In this document: positions 11,443 to 23,185 of the stretch, one piece after another | Layout of the letters: every line of letters starts with the position of its first letter | Numbering within the stretch: the first letter of the stretch is position 1 | Assembly: GCA_035772405.1 (NCBI GenBank) | Contig: JAYKKM010000168.1 | Coordinates: 1,109,753-1,173,752 of the forward strand | Source of the DNA: Chrysogorgia sp. JL179-B06 | Taxonomy: Eukaryota; Cnidaria; Anthozoa; Scleralcyonacea; Chrysogorgiidae | Direction of reading: 5' to 3' | DNA: 64,000 nucleotides | Program-made: the position numbers and the translations under genes | The notes under the pieces: model-generated | Seen by the model: only the letters and a program-made list of their open reading frames with translations | What the model was told of the DNA's origin: nothing | The model's database searches: none

Positions 11443-12352
11443 GCACGTTGTCTTGTCTTGTCTTGACAAGTTGTCTTGTCTTGACAAGTTGTCTTGTCTT
11501 GACAAGTTGTCTTGTCTTTTCAAAAATTGTCTTGTCTTGACAAGTTGTCTTGTATTGACAAGTTGTCTTGTCTTGACAAGTTGTCTTGTCTTGACAATTT
11601 GTCTTGTCTTGTCTTGACAAGTTGTCTTGTCTTGTCTTGTATTTTCTTGTCTTATCTTGTCTTGTCTTGTCTTGTCTTGTCTTGTCTTGTCTTGTCTTGT
11701 CTTGTCTTGACAACTTGTCTTGTCTTGATAAGTTGTCTTGTCTTGACAAGTTGTCTTGTCTTGACAAGTTGTCTTGTCTTGACAAGTTGTCTTGTCTTGA
11801 CAAGTTGTCTATCTTGTTTTATCTTGTCTTGTCTTCTCTTGTCTTGTCTTGTCTTGACAAGTTGTCTTGTCTTGTCTTGTCTTGACAAGTTGTCTTGTCT
11901 TGACAAGTTGTCTTGTCTTGTCTTGTCTTGTCTTGCCTTGTCTTTTCTTGTCTTGTCTTGTCTTGTCTTGTCTTGTCTTGTCTTGTATTGTCTTGTCTTG
12001 TCTTGTTTTGTTTTGTCTTGTCTTGTCTTGACAAGTTGTCTTGTCTTGACAAGTTGTCTTGTCTTGACAAGTTGTCTTGTCTTGACAAGTTGTCTTGTCT
12101 TGTCTTGTCTTGTCTTTTCTTGTCTTGTCTTGTCTTGTCTTGTCTTGTAATGTCTTGTCTTGTCTTGACAAGTTGTCTTGTCTTGTCTTGTCTTGTCTTG
12201 TCTTGTCTTGTCTTGTCTTGTCTTGTCTTGTCTTGTCTTGTCTTGTCTTGTCTTGTCTTGTCTTGTCTTGTCTTGTCTTGTCTTGTCTTGACTTGTCTTG
12301 ACAAGTTGTCTTGTCTTGTCTTGTCTTGTCTTGTCTTGTCTTGTCTTTGCTT
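11443..12352 (+). repeat. Module C, copy 3
   Basis: GCACGTTG 11443, CAAAAATTG 11521, TTGACAAC/TTGATAAG run near 11707, TCTATCTTG near 11808, four 18-mers from 12028, CTTTGCTTGCC 12345. It opens a 3.02-kb unit that ends at the next GCACGTTG, at 14461. Confidence 0.82.
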
Positions 12353-13157
12353 GCCTTGTCTTGTCTTGTCTTGTCTTGTCTTGTCTTGTCTTGTCTTGTC
12401 TTGTCTTGTCTTGTCTTGTCTTGTCTTGTCTTGTCTTGTCTTGTCTTGTCTTGTATTGTCTTGTCTTGTCCTGTCTTGACTTGTCTTGTCTTGACAAGTT
12501 GTCTTGTCTTGTCTTGTCTTGACAAGTTGTCTTGTCTTGACAAGTTGCGTTGTCGTGTCTTGTCTTGTCTTGTCGTATTGACAAGTTGTCTTGTCTTGAC
12601 AAGTTGTCTTATCTTGTCTTATCTTGTCTTGTCTTGTCTTGTCTTGTCTTGTCTTGTCTTGACAAGTTGTCTTGTCTTGTCTTGACAAGTTGTCTTGTCT
12701 TGTCTTGACAAGTTGTCTTGTCTTGTCTTGTCTTGACTTGTCTTGTCTTGTCTTGTCTTGTCTTGTCTTGACAAGTTGTCTTGTCTTGTCTTGTCTTGTC
12801 TTGTCTTGCCTTGTCTTGTCTTGTCTTGTCTTGACTTGTCTTGTCTTGTCTTGTCTTGACAAGTTGTCTTGTCTTGTCTTGTCTTGTCTTGACAAGTTGT
12901 CTTGTCTTGTCTTGACAAGTTGTCTTGTCTTGTCTTGTCTTGTCTTTTCTTGTCTTGTCTTGTCTTGTTTTGTCTTGTCTTGTCTTGTCTTGTCTTGTCT
13001 TGTCTTGTCTTGACAAGTTGTCTTGTCTTGTCTTGACAAGTTGTCTTGTCTTGTCTTGACAAGTTGTCTTGTCTTGACAAGTTGTCTTGTCTTGACAAGT
13101 TGTCTTGTCTTGTCTTGTCTTGACAAGTTGTCTTGTCTTGTCTTGTCTTGTCTTGTC

Positions 13158-13283
13158 TTGACAAGTTGTCTTGTCTTGACAAGTTGTCTTGTCTTGACAA
13201 GTTGTCTTGTCTTGACAAGTTGTCTTGTCTTGACAAGTTGTCTTGTCTTGACAAGTTGTCTTGTCTTGACAAGTTGTCTTGTC
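13158..13283 (+). repeat. Module K: seven phased 18-mers, copy 1
   Basis: Units start at 13158 and every 18 bp to 13266; the next unit is displaced to 13289. Flanked by CTTGCATTG (about 13443) and landmark R (13698). Confidence 0.9.
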
Positions 13284-14460
13284 TTGTCTTGACAAGTTGT
13301 CTTGTCTTGTCTTGTCTTGTCTTGTCTTGTCTTGTCTTGTATTGTCTTGTCTTGTCTTGTCTTGTCTTGTCTTGTCTTGTCTTGTCTTGTCTTGACAAGT
13401 TGTCTTGTCTTGTCTTGACAAGTTGTCTTGTCTTGTCTTGTCTTGCATTGTCTTGTCTTTTCTTGTCTTGTCTTGTCTTGTCTTGTTTTGTCTTGTCTTG
13501 TCTTGTCTTGACAAGTTGTCTTGTCTTGTCTTGTCTTGTCTTGTCTTGACTTGTCTTGTCTTGTCTTGTCTTGTCTTGTCTTGTCTTGACAAGTTGTCTT
13601 GTCTTGACAAGTTGTCTTGTCTTGACAAGTTGTCTTGTCTTGTCTTGTCTTGACAAGTTGTCTTGTCTTGACAAATTGCGTTGTCTTGTCTTGTCTTGTC
13701 GTATTGACAAGTTGTCTTGTCTTGACAAGTTGTCTTGTCTTGTCTTGTCTTGTCTTGTCTTGTCTTGTCTTGTCTTGTCTTGTTGTCTTGTCTTGTCTTG
13801 TCTTGACAAGTTGTCTTGTCTTGACAAGTTGTCTTGTCTTGTCTTGACAAGTTGTCTTGTCTTGTCTTGTCTTGTCTTGTCTTGTCTTGTCTTGTCTTGT
13901 CTTGTCTTGTCTTGTCTTGTTTTGTCTTGTCTTGTCTTGACAAGTTGTCTTGTCTTGACAAGTTGTCTTGTCTTGACAAGTTGTCTTGTCTTGACAAGTT
14001 GTCTTGTCTTGTCTTGTCTTGTCTTGACAAGTTGTCTTGTCTTGACAAGTTGCGTTGTCTTGTCTTGTCTTGTCGTATTGACAAGTTGTCTTGTCTTGAC
14101 AAGTTGTCTTGTCTTGTCTTGTCTTGTCTTGTCTTGTCTTGTCTTGTCTTGTCTCTGTTGTCTTGTCTTGTCTTGTCTTGTCTTGTCTTGTCTTGTCTTG
14201 ACAAGTTGTCTTGTCTTGTCTTGACAAGTTGTCTTGTCTTGTCTTGACAAGTTGTCTTGTCTTGTCTTGTCTTGTCTTGTCTTGTCTTGTCTTGTCTTGT
14301 CTTGTCTTGTCTTGTCTTGACAAGTTGTCTTGTCTTGACAAGTTGTCTTGTCTTGACAAGTTGTCTTGTCTTGTCTTGTGTTGTCTTGTCTTGTCTTGTC
14401 TTGTCTTGTCTTGTCTTGTCTTGTCTTGACAAGTTGTCTTGTCTTGTCTTGTCTTGTCTT

Positions 14461-15346
14461 GCACGTTGTCTTGTCTTGTCTTGACAAGTTGTCTTGTCTT
14501 GACAAGTTGTCTTGTCTTGACAAGTTGTCTTGTCTTTTCAAAAATTGTCTTGTCTTGACAAGTTGTCTTGTCTTGACAAGTTGTCTTGTCTTGACAAGTT
14601 GTCTTGTCTTGACAATTTGTCTTGTCTTGTCTTGACAAGTTGTCTTGTCTTGTCTTGTATTTTCTTGTCTTATCTTGTCTTGTCTTGTCTTGTCTTGTCT
14701 TGTCTTGTCTTGTCTTGTCTTGACAACTTGTCTTGTCTTGACAAGTTGTCTTGTCTTGACAAGTTGTCTTGTCTTGACAAGTTGTCTTGTCTTGACAAGT
14801 TGTCTTGTCTTGACAAGTTGTCTAGTCTTGTCTTGTCTTGTCTTGTCTTGTCTTGTCTTGTCTTGTCTTGACAAGTTGTCTTGTCTTGTCTTGTCTTGAC
14901 AAGTTGTCTTGTCTTGACAAGTTGTCTTGTCTTGCCTTGTCTTGTCTTGTCTTGTCTTGTCTTGTCTTGTCTTGTCTTGTCTTGTCTTGTCTTGTCTTGT
15001 CTTGTTTTGTCTTGTCTTGTCTTGTCTTGACAAGTTGTCTTGTCTTGACAAGTTGTCTTGTCTTGACAAGTTGTCTTGTCTTGACAAGTTGTCTTGTCTT
15101 GTCTTGTCTTGTCTTGTCTTGTCTTGTCTTGTCTTGTCTTGTCTTGTTCTGTCTTGTCTTGTCTTGACAAGTTGTCTTGTCTTGTCTTGTCTTGTCTTGT
15201 CTTGTCTTGTCTTGTCTTGTCTTGTCTTCACTTGTCTTGTCTTGTCTTGTCTTGTCTTGTCTTGTCTTGTATTGTCTTGTCTTGACTTGTCTTGACAAGT
15301 TGTCTTGTCTTGTCTTGTCTTGTCTTGTCTTGTCTTGTCTTTGCTT
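14461..15346 (+). repeat. Module C, copy 4
   Basis: GCACGTTG 14461 to CTTTGCTT 15339, about 0.88 kb. TTGACAAC is kept but TTGATAAG is replaced by the plain 18-mer, and TCTATC reads TCTAGTC. Confidence 0.82.
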
Positions 15347-16045
15347 GTCTTGTCTTGTCTTGTCTTGTCTTGTCTTGTCTTGTCTTGTCTTGTCTTGTCT
15401 TGTCTTGTCTTGTCTTGTCTTGTGTTATCTTGTCTTGTCTTGTCTTGTCTTGTCTTGTCTTGACAAGTTGTCTTGTCTTGACAAGTTGTCTTGTCTTGAC
15501 AAGTTGTCTTGTCTTGACAAGTTGTCTATCTTGTTTTATCTTGTCTTGTCTTGTCTTGTCTTGTCTTGTCTTGTCTTGACAAGTTGTCTTGTCTTGTCTA
15601 GACTTGTCTTGTCTTGTCTTGACAAGTTTTACTGTCTCGTCTTGTCTTGTCTTGTCTTGTCTTGTCTTTTATTGTCTTGTCTTGTCTTGTCTTGTCTTGT
15701 CTTGTCTTGTCTTGTCTTGACTTGTCTTGTCTTGTCTTGCAAGTTGTCTTGTCTTGTCTTGACAAGTTGTCTTGTCTTTTCATTGTCTTGTCTTGACAAG
15801 TTGTCTTGTCTTGACAAGTTGTCTTGTCTTGACAAGTTGTCTTGTCTTGACAAGTTGTCTTGTCTTGTCTTGACAAGTTGTCTTGTCTTGTCTTGTCTTG
15901 TCTTGTCTTATCTTGTCTTGTCTTGTCTTGTCTTGTCTTGTCTTGACAAGTTGTCTTGTCTTGTCTTGTCTTGTCTTGTCTTGTCTTGTCTTGTCTTGTC
16001 TTGTCTTGTCTTGTCTTGTCTTGTTTTGTCTTGTCTTGTTTTGTC

Positions 16046-16243
16046 TTGACAAGTTGTCTTGTCTTGACAAGTTGTCTTGTCTTGACAAGTTGTCTTGTCT
16101 TGACAAGTTGTCTTGTCTTGACAAGTTGTCTTGTCTTGACAAGTTGTCTTGTCTTGACAAGTTGTCTTGTCTTGACAAGTTGTCTTGTCTTGACAAGTTG
16201 TCTTGTCTTGACAAGTTGTCTTGTCTTGACAAGTTGTCTTGTC
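16046..16243 (+). repeat. Array of eleven phased 18-mers
   Basis: Units start at 16046 and every 18 bp to 16226, with no mismatch noticed. A displaced unit follows at 16249, as at 7405. It is the most regular of the three eleven-unit arrays. Confidence 0.93.
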
Positions 16244-16750
16244 TTGTCTTGACAAGTTGTCTTGTCTTTTCTTGTCTTGTCTTGTCTTGTCTTGTCTTGA
16301 CAACTTGTCTTGTCTTGACAAGTTGTCTTGTCTTGACAAGTTGTCTTGTCTTGACAAGTTGTCTTGTCTTGACAAGTTGTCTTGTCTTGACAAGTTGTCT
16401 TGTCTTGACAAGTTGTCTATCTTGTCTTGTCTTGTCTTGACAAGTTGTCTTGTCTTGACAAGTTGTCTTGTCTTGACAAGTTGTCTATCTTGTCTTATCT
16501 TGTCTTGTCTTGTTTTGTTTTGTCTTGTCTTGTCTTGTCTTGTCTTGTCTTGTCTTGTCTTGTCTTGTCTTGCCTTGTCTTGTCTTGTCTTGTCTTGTCT
16601 TGTCTTGTCTTGTCTTGTCTTGTCTTGTCTTGTCTTGACAAGTTGTCTTGTCTTGACAAGTTGTCTTGTCTTGTCTTGTATTGTCTTGTCTTGTCTTGTC
16701 TTGTCTTGTCTTGTCTTGTCTTGTCTTGTTTTGTTTTGTCTTGTTTTGTC

Positions 16751-17012
16751 TTGACAAGTTGTCTTGTCTTGACAAGTTGTCTTGTCTTGACAAGTTGTCT
16801 TGTCTTGACAAGTTGTCTTGTCTTGACAAGTTGTCTTGTCTTGACAAGTTGTCTTGTCTTGACAAGTTGTCTTGTCTTGACAAGTTGTCTTGTCTTGTCT
16901 TGACAAGTTGTCTTGTCTTGACAAGTTGTCTTGTCTTGACAAGTTGTCTTGTCTTGACAAGTTGTCTTGTCTTGACAAGTTGTCTTGTCTTGTCTTGACA
17001 AGTTGTCTTGTC
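16751..17012 (+). repeat. 8+5+1 phased 18-mer block
   Basis: Units start at 16751-16877, 16900-16972 and 16995, with the same joints as the blocks at 3386, 7988 and 9703. Confidence 0.93.
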
Positions 17013-18460
17013 TTGTCTTTTCTTGTCTTATCTTGTCTTGTCTTGTCTTGTCTTGTCTTGTCTTGTCTTGTCTTGTCTTGTCTTGTCTTGTCTTGTCTTG
17101 TATTGTATTGTCTTGTCTTGTCTTGTCTTGTCTTGTCTTGTCTTGTCTTGTCTTGTCTTGTCTTGTCTTGTCTTGTCTTGTCTTGACAAGTTGTCTTGTC
17201 TTGACAAGTTGTCTTTTCTTGACAAGTTGTCTTGTCTTGTCTTGTCTTGTCTTGTCTTGTCTTGACTTGTCTTGTCTTGTCTTGTCTTGTATTGTCTTGT
17301 CTTGACAAGTTGTCTTGTCTTGTCTTGACAAGTTGTCTTGTCTTGTCTTGTCTTGACAAGTTGTCTTGTCTTGACAAGTTGTCTTGTCTTGACAAGTTGT
17401 CTATCTTGTCTTATCTTGTCTTGTCTTGTTTTGTCTTGTCTTGTCTTGTCTTGTCTTGTCTTGTCTTGTCTTGTCTTGTCTTGTGTTGTCTTGTCTTGCG
17501 TTGTCTTGTCTTGTCTTGTCTTGTCTTGTCTTGACAAGTTGTCTTGTCTTGTCTTGACAAGTTGTCTTGTCTTGTCTTGACAAGTTGTCTTGTCTTGTCT
17601 TGTCTTGTCTTGTCTTGTCTTGTCTTGTCTTGTCTTGTCTTGTCTTGTCTTGTCTTGTCTTGACAAGTTGTCTTGTCTTGACAAGTTGTCTTGTCTTGTC
17701 TTGTCTTTTCTTGTCTTGTCTTGTCTTGTCTTGTCTTGTCTTGTCTTGTCTTGTCTTGTCTTGTATTGTCTTGTCTTGTCTTGTTTTGTCTTGTCTTGTT
17801 TTGTCTTGACAAGTTGTCTTGTCTTGACAAGTTGTCTTGTCTTGACAAGTTGTCTTGTTTTGACAAGTTGTCTTGTCTTGTCTTGACAAGTTGTCTTGTC
17901 TTGTCTTGTCTTGTCTTGTCTTGTCTTGTCTTGTCTTGTCTTGTCTTGACAAGTTGTCTTGTCTTGTCTTGTCTTGTCTTGCCTTGTCTTGTCTTGTCTT
18001 GTCTTGTCTTGTCTTGTCTTGTCTTGTCTTGTCTTTGTCTTGTCTTGTCTTGTCTTGTCTTGTCTTGACTTGACAAGTTGTCTTGTCTTGACAAGTTGTC
18101 TTGTCTTGACAAGTTGTCTTGTCTTGACAAGTTGTCTTGTCTTGACAAGTTGTCTTGTCTTGTCTTGTCTTGTCTTGTCTTGTCTTGTCTTGTCTTGTCT
18201 TGTCTTGTCTTGTCTTGTCTTGTCTTGACAAGTTGTCTTGTCTTGTCTTGTCTTGTCTTGACTTGTCTTGTCTTGTCTTGACAAGTTTTACTGTCTTGTC
18301 TTGTCTTGTCTTGTCTTGTCTTGTCTTGTCTTGTCTTGTCTTGTCTTGTCTTGTCTTGTCTTGTCTTGTCTTGTCTTGTCTTGACTTGTCTTGTCTTGTC
18401 TTGTCTTGTCTTGTCTTGTATTGTCTTGTCTTGTCTTGTTTTGTCTTGTCTTGTTTTGTC

Positions 18461-18717
18461 TTGACAAGTTGTCTTGTCTTGACAAGTTGTCTTGTCTTGA
18501 CAAGTTGTCTTGTCTTGACAAGTTGTCTTGTCTTGACAAGTTGTCTTGTCTTGACAAGTTGTCTTGTCTTGACAAGTTGTCTTGTCTTGACAAGTTGTCT
18601 TGTCTTGTCTTGACAAGTTGTCTTGTCTTGACAAGTTGTCTTGTCTTGACAAGTTGTCTTGTCTTGACAAGTTGTCTTGTCTTGACAAGTTGTCTTGTCT
18701 TGACAAGTTGTCTTGTC
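18461..18717 (+). repeat. 8+6 phased 18-mer block
   Basis: Eight units (18461-18587), one 23-bp joint, then six (18610-18700). The second joint of the related blocks is lost, which suggests an 18-mer gain by slippage or exchange after the 1.71-kb duplication. Confidence 0.92.
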
Positions 18718-20165
18718 TTGTCTTGTCTTGTCTTGTCTTGTCTTGTCTTGTCTTGTCTTGTATTGTATTGTCTTGTCTTGTCTTGTCTTGTCTTGTCTTG
18801 TCTTGTCTTGTATTGTCTTGTCTTGTCTTGTCTTGTCTTGTCTTGTCTTGTCTTGTCTTGTCTTGTCTTGTCTTGTCTTGTCTTGTCTTGACAAGTTGTC
18901 TTGTCTTGACAAGTTGTCTTTTCTTGACAAGTTGTCTTGTCTTGTCTTGTCTTGTCTTGTCTTGTCTTGTCTTGTCTTGTCTTGTCTTGTCTTGTATTGT
19001 CTTGTCTTGACAAGTTGTCTTGTCTTGTCTTGTCTTGACAAGTTGTCTTGTCTTGTCTTGTCTTGACAAGTTGTCTTGTCTTGACAAGTTGTCTTGTCTT
19101 GACAAGTTGTCTATCTTGTCTTGTCTTGTCTTGTCTTGTCTTGTCTTGTCTTGTCTTGTCTTGTCTTGTCTTGTCTTGTCTTGTCTTGTCTTGTCTTGTC
19201 TTGTCTTGTCTTGTCTTGTCTTGCGTTGTCTTGTCTTGTCTTGTCTTGTCTTGTCTTGACAAGTTGTCTTGTCTTGTCTTGACAAGTTGTCTTGTCTTGT
19301 CTTGACAAGTTGTCTTGTCTTGTCTTGTCTTGTCTTGTCTTGTCTTGTCTTTTCTTGTCTTGTCTTGTCTTGTCTTGTCTTGTCTTGTCTTGACAAGTTG
19401 TCTTGTCTTGACAAGTTGTCTTGTCTTGTCTTGTCTTTTCTTGTCTTGCCTTGTCTTGTCTTGTCTTGTCTTGTCTTGTCTTGTCTTGTCTTGTCTTGTC
19501 TTGTCTTGTCTTGTCTTGTCTTGTCTTGTCTTGTTTTGTCTTGACAAGTTGTCTTGTCTTGACAAGTTGTCTTGTCTTGACAAGTTGTCTTGTCTTGACA
19601 AGTTGTCTTGTCTTGTCTTGACAAGTTGTCTTGTCTTGTCTTGTCTTGTCTTGTCTTGTCTTGTCTTGTCTTGACAAGTTGTCTTGTCTTGTCTTGTCTT
19701 GTCTTGTCTTGTCTTTTCTTGTCTTGTCTTGTCTTGTCTTGTCTTGTCTTGTCTTGTCTTTGTCTTGTCTTGTCTTGTCTTGTCTTGTCTTGTCTTGACA
19801 AGTTGTCTTGTCTTGACAAGTTGTCTTGTCTTGACAAGTTGTCTTGTCTTGACAAGTTGTCTTGTCTTGACAAGTTGTCTTGTCTTGTCTTGTCTTGTCT
19901 TGTCTTGTCTTGTCTTGTCTTGTCTTGTCTTGTCTTGTCTTGTCTTGTCTTGACAAGTTGTCTTGTCTTGTCTTGTCTTGTCTTGACTTGTCTTGTCTTG
20001 TCTTGACAAGTTTTACTGTCTTGTCTTGTCTTGTCTTGTCTTTTCTTGTCTTGTGTTGTCTTGTCTTGTGTTGCCTTGTGTTGTCTTGTCTTGTCTTGAC
20101 TTGTCTTGTCTTTTCTTGTCTTGTCTTTTCTTGACAAGTTGTCTTGTCTTGTCTTGTCTTGTCTT

Positions 20166-21083
20166 GCACGTTGTCTTGTCTTGTCTTGACAAGTTGTCTT
20201 GTCTTGACAAGTTGTCTTGTCTTGACAAGTTGTCTTGTCTTGACAAGTTGTCTTGTCTTGACAAGTTGTCTTGTATTGACAAGTTGTCTTGTCTTGACAA
20301 GTTGTCTTGTCTTGACAAGTTGTCTTGTCTTGTCTTGACAAGTTGTCTTGTCTTGTCTTGTCTTTTCTTGTCTTATCTTGTCTTGTCTTGTCTTGTCTTG
20401 TCTTGTCTTGTCTTGTCTTGTCTTGTCTTGACAAGTTGTCTTGTCTTGACAAGTTGTCTTGTCTTGACAAGTTGTCTTGTCTTGACAAGTTGTTTTGTCT
20501 TGACAAGTTGTCTTGTCTTGACAAGTTGTCTATCTTGTCTTGTCTTGTCTTGTCTTGTCTTGTCTTGTCTTGTCTTGACAAGTTGTCTTGTCTTGTCTTG
20601 TCTTGACAAGTTGTCTTGTCTTGACAAGTTGTCTTGTCTTGTCTTGTCTTTTCTTGTCTTGTCTTGTCTTGTCTTGTCTTGTCTTGTCTTGTCTTGTCTT
20701 GTCTTGTCTTGTCTTGTCTTGTCTTGTCTTGTCTTGTCTTGTTTTGTCTTGACAAGTTGTCTTGTCTTGACAAGTTGTCTTGTCTTGACAAGTTGTCTTG
20801 TCTTGACAAGTTGTCTTGTCTTGTCTTGTCTTGTCTTTTCTTGTCTTGTCTTGTCTTGTCTTGTCTTGTTTTGTCTTGTCTTGTCTTGACAAGTTGTCTT
20901 GTCTTGTCTTGTCTTGTCTTGTCTTGTCTTGTCTTGTCTTGACTTGTCTTGTCTTGTCTTGTCTTCACTTGTCTTGTCTTGTCTTGTCTTGTCTTGTCTT
21001 GTCTTGTATTGTCTTGTCTTGACTTGTCTTGACAAGTTGTCTTGTCTTGTCTTGTCTTGTCTTGTCTTGTCTTGTCTTTGCTT
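20166..21083 (+). repeat. Module C, copy 5
   Basis: GCACGTTG 20166 to CTTTGCTT 21076. The CAAAAATTG element is absent; plain 18-mers run from 20186 to about 20330. The six-unit run (20428) and four-unit run (20749) are kept, with one TTGTTTTGTC variant near 20491. Confidence 0.78.
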
Positions 21084-21887
21084 GTCTTGTCTTGTCTTGT
21101 CTTGTCTTGTCTTGTCTTGTCTTGTCTTGTCTTGTCTTGTCTTGTCTTGTCTTGTCTTGTCTTGTCTTGTCTTGTCTTGTCTTGTCTTGTCTTGTCTTGT
21201 CTTGTCTTGACTTGTTGTCTTGTCTTGACAAGTTGTCTTGTCTTGTCTTGTCTTGTCTTGACAAGTTGTCTTGTCTTGACAAGTTGCGTTGTCTTGTCTT
21301 GTCTTGTCTTGACAAGTTGTCTTGTCTTGACAAGTTGTCTTGTCTTGTCTTGTCTTGTCTTGTCTTGTCTTGTCTTGTCTTGTCTTGTCTTGACAAGTTG
21401 TCTTGTCTTGTCTTGACAAGTTGTCTTGTCTTGTCTTGACAAGTTGTCTTGTCTTGTCTTGTCTTGTCTTGTCTTGTCTTGTCTTGTCTTGTCTTGTCTT
21501 GACAAGTTGTCTTGTCTTGTCTTGTCTTGTCTTGTCTTGTCTTGTCTTGTCTTGTCTTGTCTTGTCTTGTCTTGTCTTGTCTTGTCTTGACAAGTTTTCT
21601 TGTCTTGTCTTGTCTTGTCTTGCACGTTGTCTTGTCTTGTCTTGACAAGTTGTCTTGTCTTGTCTTGTCTTGTCTTTTCTTGTCTTGTCTTGTCTTGTGT
21701 TGTCTTGTCTTGTCTTGTCTTGTCTTGTGTTGTCTTGTCTTGACAAGTTGTCTTGTCTTGTCTTGACAAGTTGTCTTGTCTTGTCTTGACAAGTTGTCTT
21801 GTCTTGACAAGTTGTCTTGTCTTGACAAGTTGTCTTGTCTTGTCTTGTCTTGACAAGTTGTCTTGTCTTGTCTTGTCTTGTCTTGTC

Positions 21888-22013
21888 TTGACAAGTTGTC
21901 TTGTCTTGACAAGTTGTCTTGTCTTGACAAGTTGTCTTGTCTTGACAAGTTGTCTTGTCTTGACAAGTTGTCTTGTCTTGACAATTTGTCTTGTCTTGAC
22001 AAGTTGTCTTGTC
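21888..22013 (+). repeat. Module K, copy 2
   Basis: Starts run from 21888 to 21996, displaced unit at 22019. The sixth unit reads TTGACAATTTG. Confidence 0.9.
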
Positions 22014-23185
22014 TTGTCTTGACAAGTTGTCTTGTCTTGTCTTGTCTTGTCTTGTATTGTCTTGTCTTGTATTGTCTTGTCTTGTCTTGTCTTGTCTTGT
22101 CTTGTCTTGTCTTGTCTTGTCTTGACAAGTTGTCTTGTCTTGTCTTGACAAGTTGTCTTGTCTTGTCTTGTCTTGCATTGTCTTGTCTTTTCTTGTCTTG
22201 TCTTGTCTTGTCTTGTCTTGTCTTGTCTTGTCTTGTCTTGACAAGTTGTCTTGTCTTGTCTTGTCTTGTCTTGTCTTGACTTGTCTTGTCTTGTCTTGTT
22301 TTGTCTTGTCTTGTCTTGACAAGTTGTCTTGTCTTGACAAGTTGTCTTGTCTTGACAAGTTGTCTTGTCTTGTCTTGTCTTGACAAGTTGTCTTGTCTTG
22401 ACAAGTTGCGTTGTCTTGTCTTGTCTTGTCGTATTGACAAGTTGTCTTGTCTTGACAAGTTGTCTTATCTTGTCTTATCTTGTCTTGTCTTGTCTTGTCT
22501 TGTCTTGTCTTGTCTTGTCTTGTCTTGTCTTGTCTTGACAAGTTGTCTTGTCTTGACAAGTTGTCTTGTCTTGTCTTGACAAGTTGTCTTGTCTTGTCTT
22601 GTCTTGTCTTGTATTGTCTTGTCTTGTCTTGTCTTGTCTTGTCTTGTCTTGTCTTGTCTTGTCTTGTCTTGACAAGTTGTCTTGTCTTGACAAGTTGTCT
22701 TGTCTTGACAAGTTGTCTTGTCTTGACAAGTTGTCTTGTCTTGTCTTGTCTTGTCTTGACAAGTTGTCTTGTCTTGACAAGTTGTCTTGTCTTGTCTTGT
22801 CTTGTCTTGACAAGTTGTCTTGTCTTGACAAGTTGTCTTGTCTTGTCTTGTCTTGTCTTGTCTTGTCTTGTCTTGTCTTGTCATGTGTTGTCTTGTCTTG
22901 TCTTGTCTTGTCTTGTCTTGTCTTGTCTTGACAAGTTGTCTTGTCTTGTCTTGACAAGTTGTCTTGTCTTGTCTTGACAAGTTGTCTTGTCTTGTCTTGT
23001 CTTGTCTTTTCTTGTCTTGTCTTGACTTGTCTTGTCTTGTCTTGTCTTGACAAGTTGTCTTGTCTTGACAAGTTGTCTTGTCTTGACAAGTTGTCTTGTC
23101 TTGTCTTGTCTTGTCTTGTCTTGTCTTGACTTGTCTTGTCTTGTCTTGTCTTGTCTTGACAAGTTGTCTTGTCTTGTCTTGTCTT

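Larger units (their letters stand above)
11443..14460 (+). repeat. 3.02-kb higher-order unit (C-R-K-R-R)
   Basis: It runs from GCACGTTG at 11443 to the next at 14461. Module C is followed by landmark R at 12572, a seven-unit 18-mer array (K) at 13158, and R again at 13698 and 14072. A single AAATTGCG variant lies near 13674 and a CTCTGTTGTC indel near 14152. Units of nearly the same size start at 20166 and 23186. Confidence 0.78.
14461..17012 (+). repeat. Higher-order repeat, about 4.5-kb family, copy 3
   Basis: The layout matches copies 1 and 2: GCACGTTG 14461, CAAAAATTG 14539, six 18-mers from 14720 ending in a TCTAGTC variant, four from 15027, CTTTGCTT 15339, four from 15460, TTTTACTGTC near 15628, CTTGCAAGTTG near 15737, a shortened CATTG near 15780 in place of CAAAAATTG, eleven from 16046, and the 8+5+1 block from 16751. 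It shares CTTGCAAG with copy 2, so it may be closer to copy 2 than to copy 1. Confidence 0.82.
16751..20165 (+). repeat. Two tandem module D units of about 1.71 kb
   Basis: The 8+5 18-mer blocks start at 16751 and 18461 (1710 bp apart). GCGTTG variants lie near 17498 and 19223, CTTTGTCTTG indels near 18033 and 19758, and TTTTACTGTC near 18287 and 20013. The pair ends where module C begins at 20166. The near-constant spacing suggests a recent unequal-exchange duplication. Confidence 0.82.
20166..23185 (+). repeat. 3.02-kb higher-order unit (C-GCACG-K-R)
   Basis: Module C is followed by GACTTGTTGTC near 21208, GCACGTTG at 21622, the seven-unit array K at 21888, a CTTGCATTG variant near 22173, and landmark R at 22428. 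Each of these recurs 3004 bp later (24626, 24892, about 25178, 25432), so this unit and the next form a tandem pair. Confidence 0.83.

Noticed and set aside
13158..13283. CRISPR-like regular dyad repeats
   Set aside because: The repeats abut with no unique spacers; the intervals are pentamers of the same satellite. There is no cas gene or leader.
17411..21856. Open frame of 1481 codons on the - strand, and others of about 870-1007 codons at 6513-9536, 22475-25462, 11819-14638 and 12619-15231
   Set aside because: They translate only to repeats of TRQDK, RQLVKT, RQDNLS or CQDKTT, which are the pentamer and 18-mer read in frame. There are no domains, no start context and no codon bias beyond the repeat, and equally long frames overlap in other frames.
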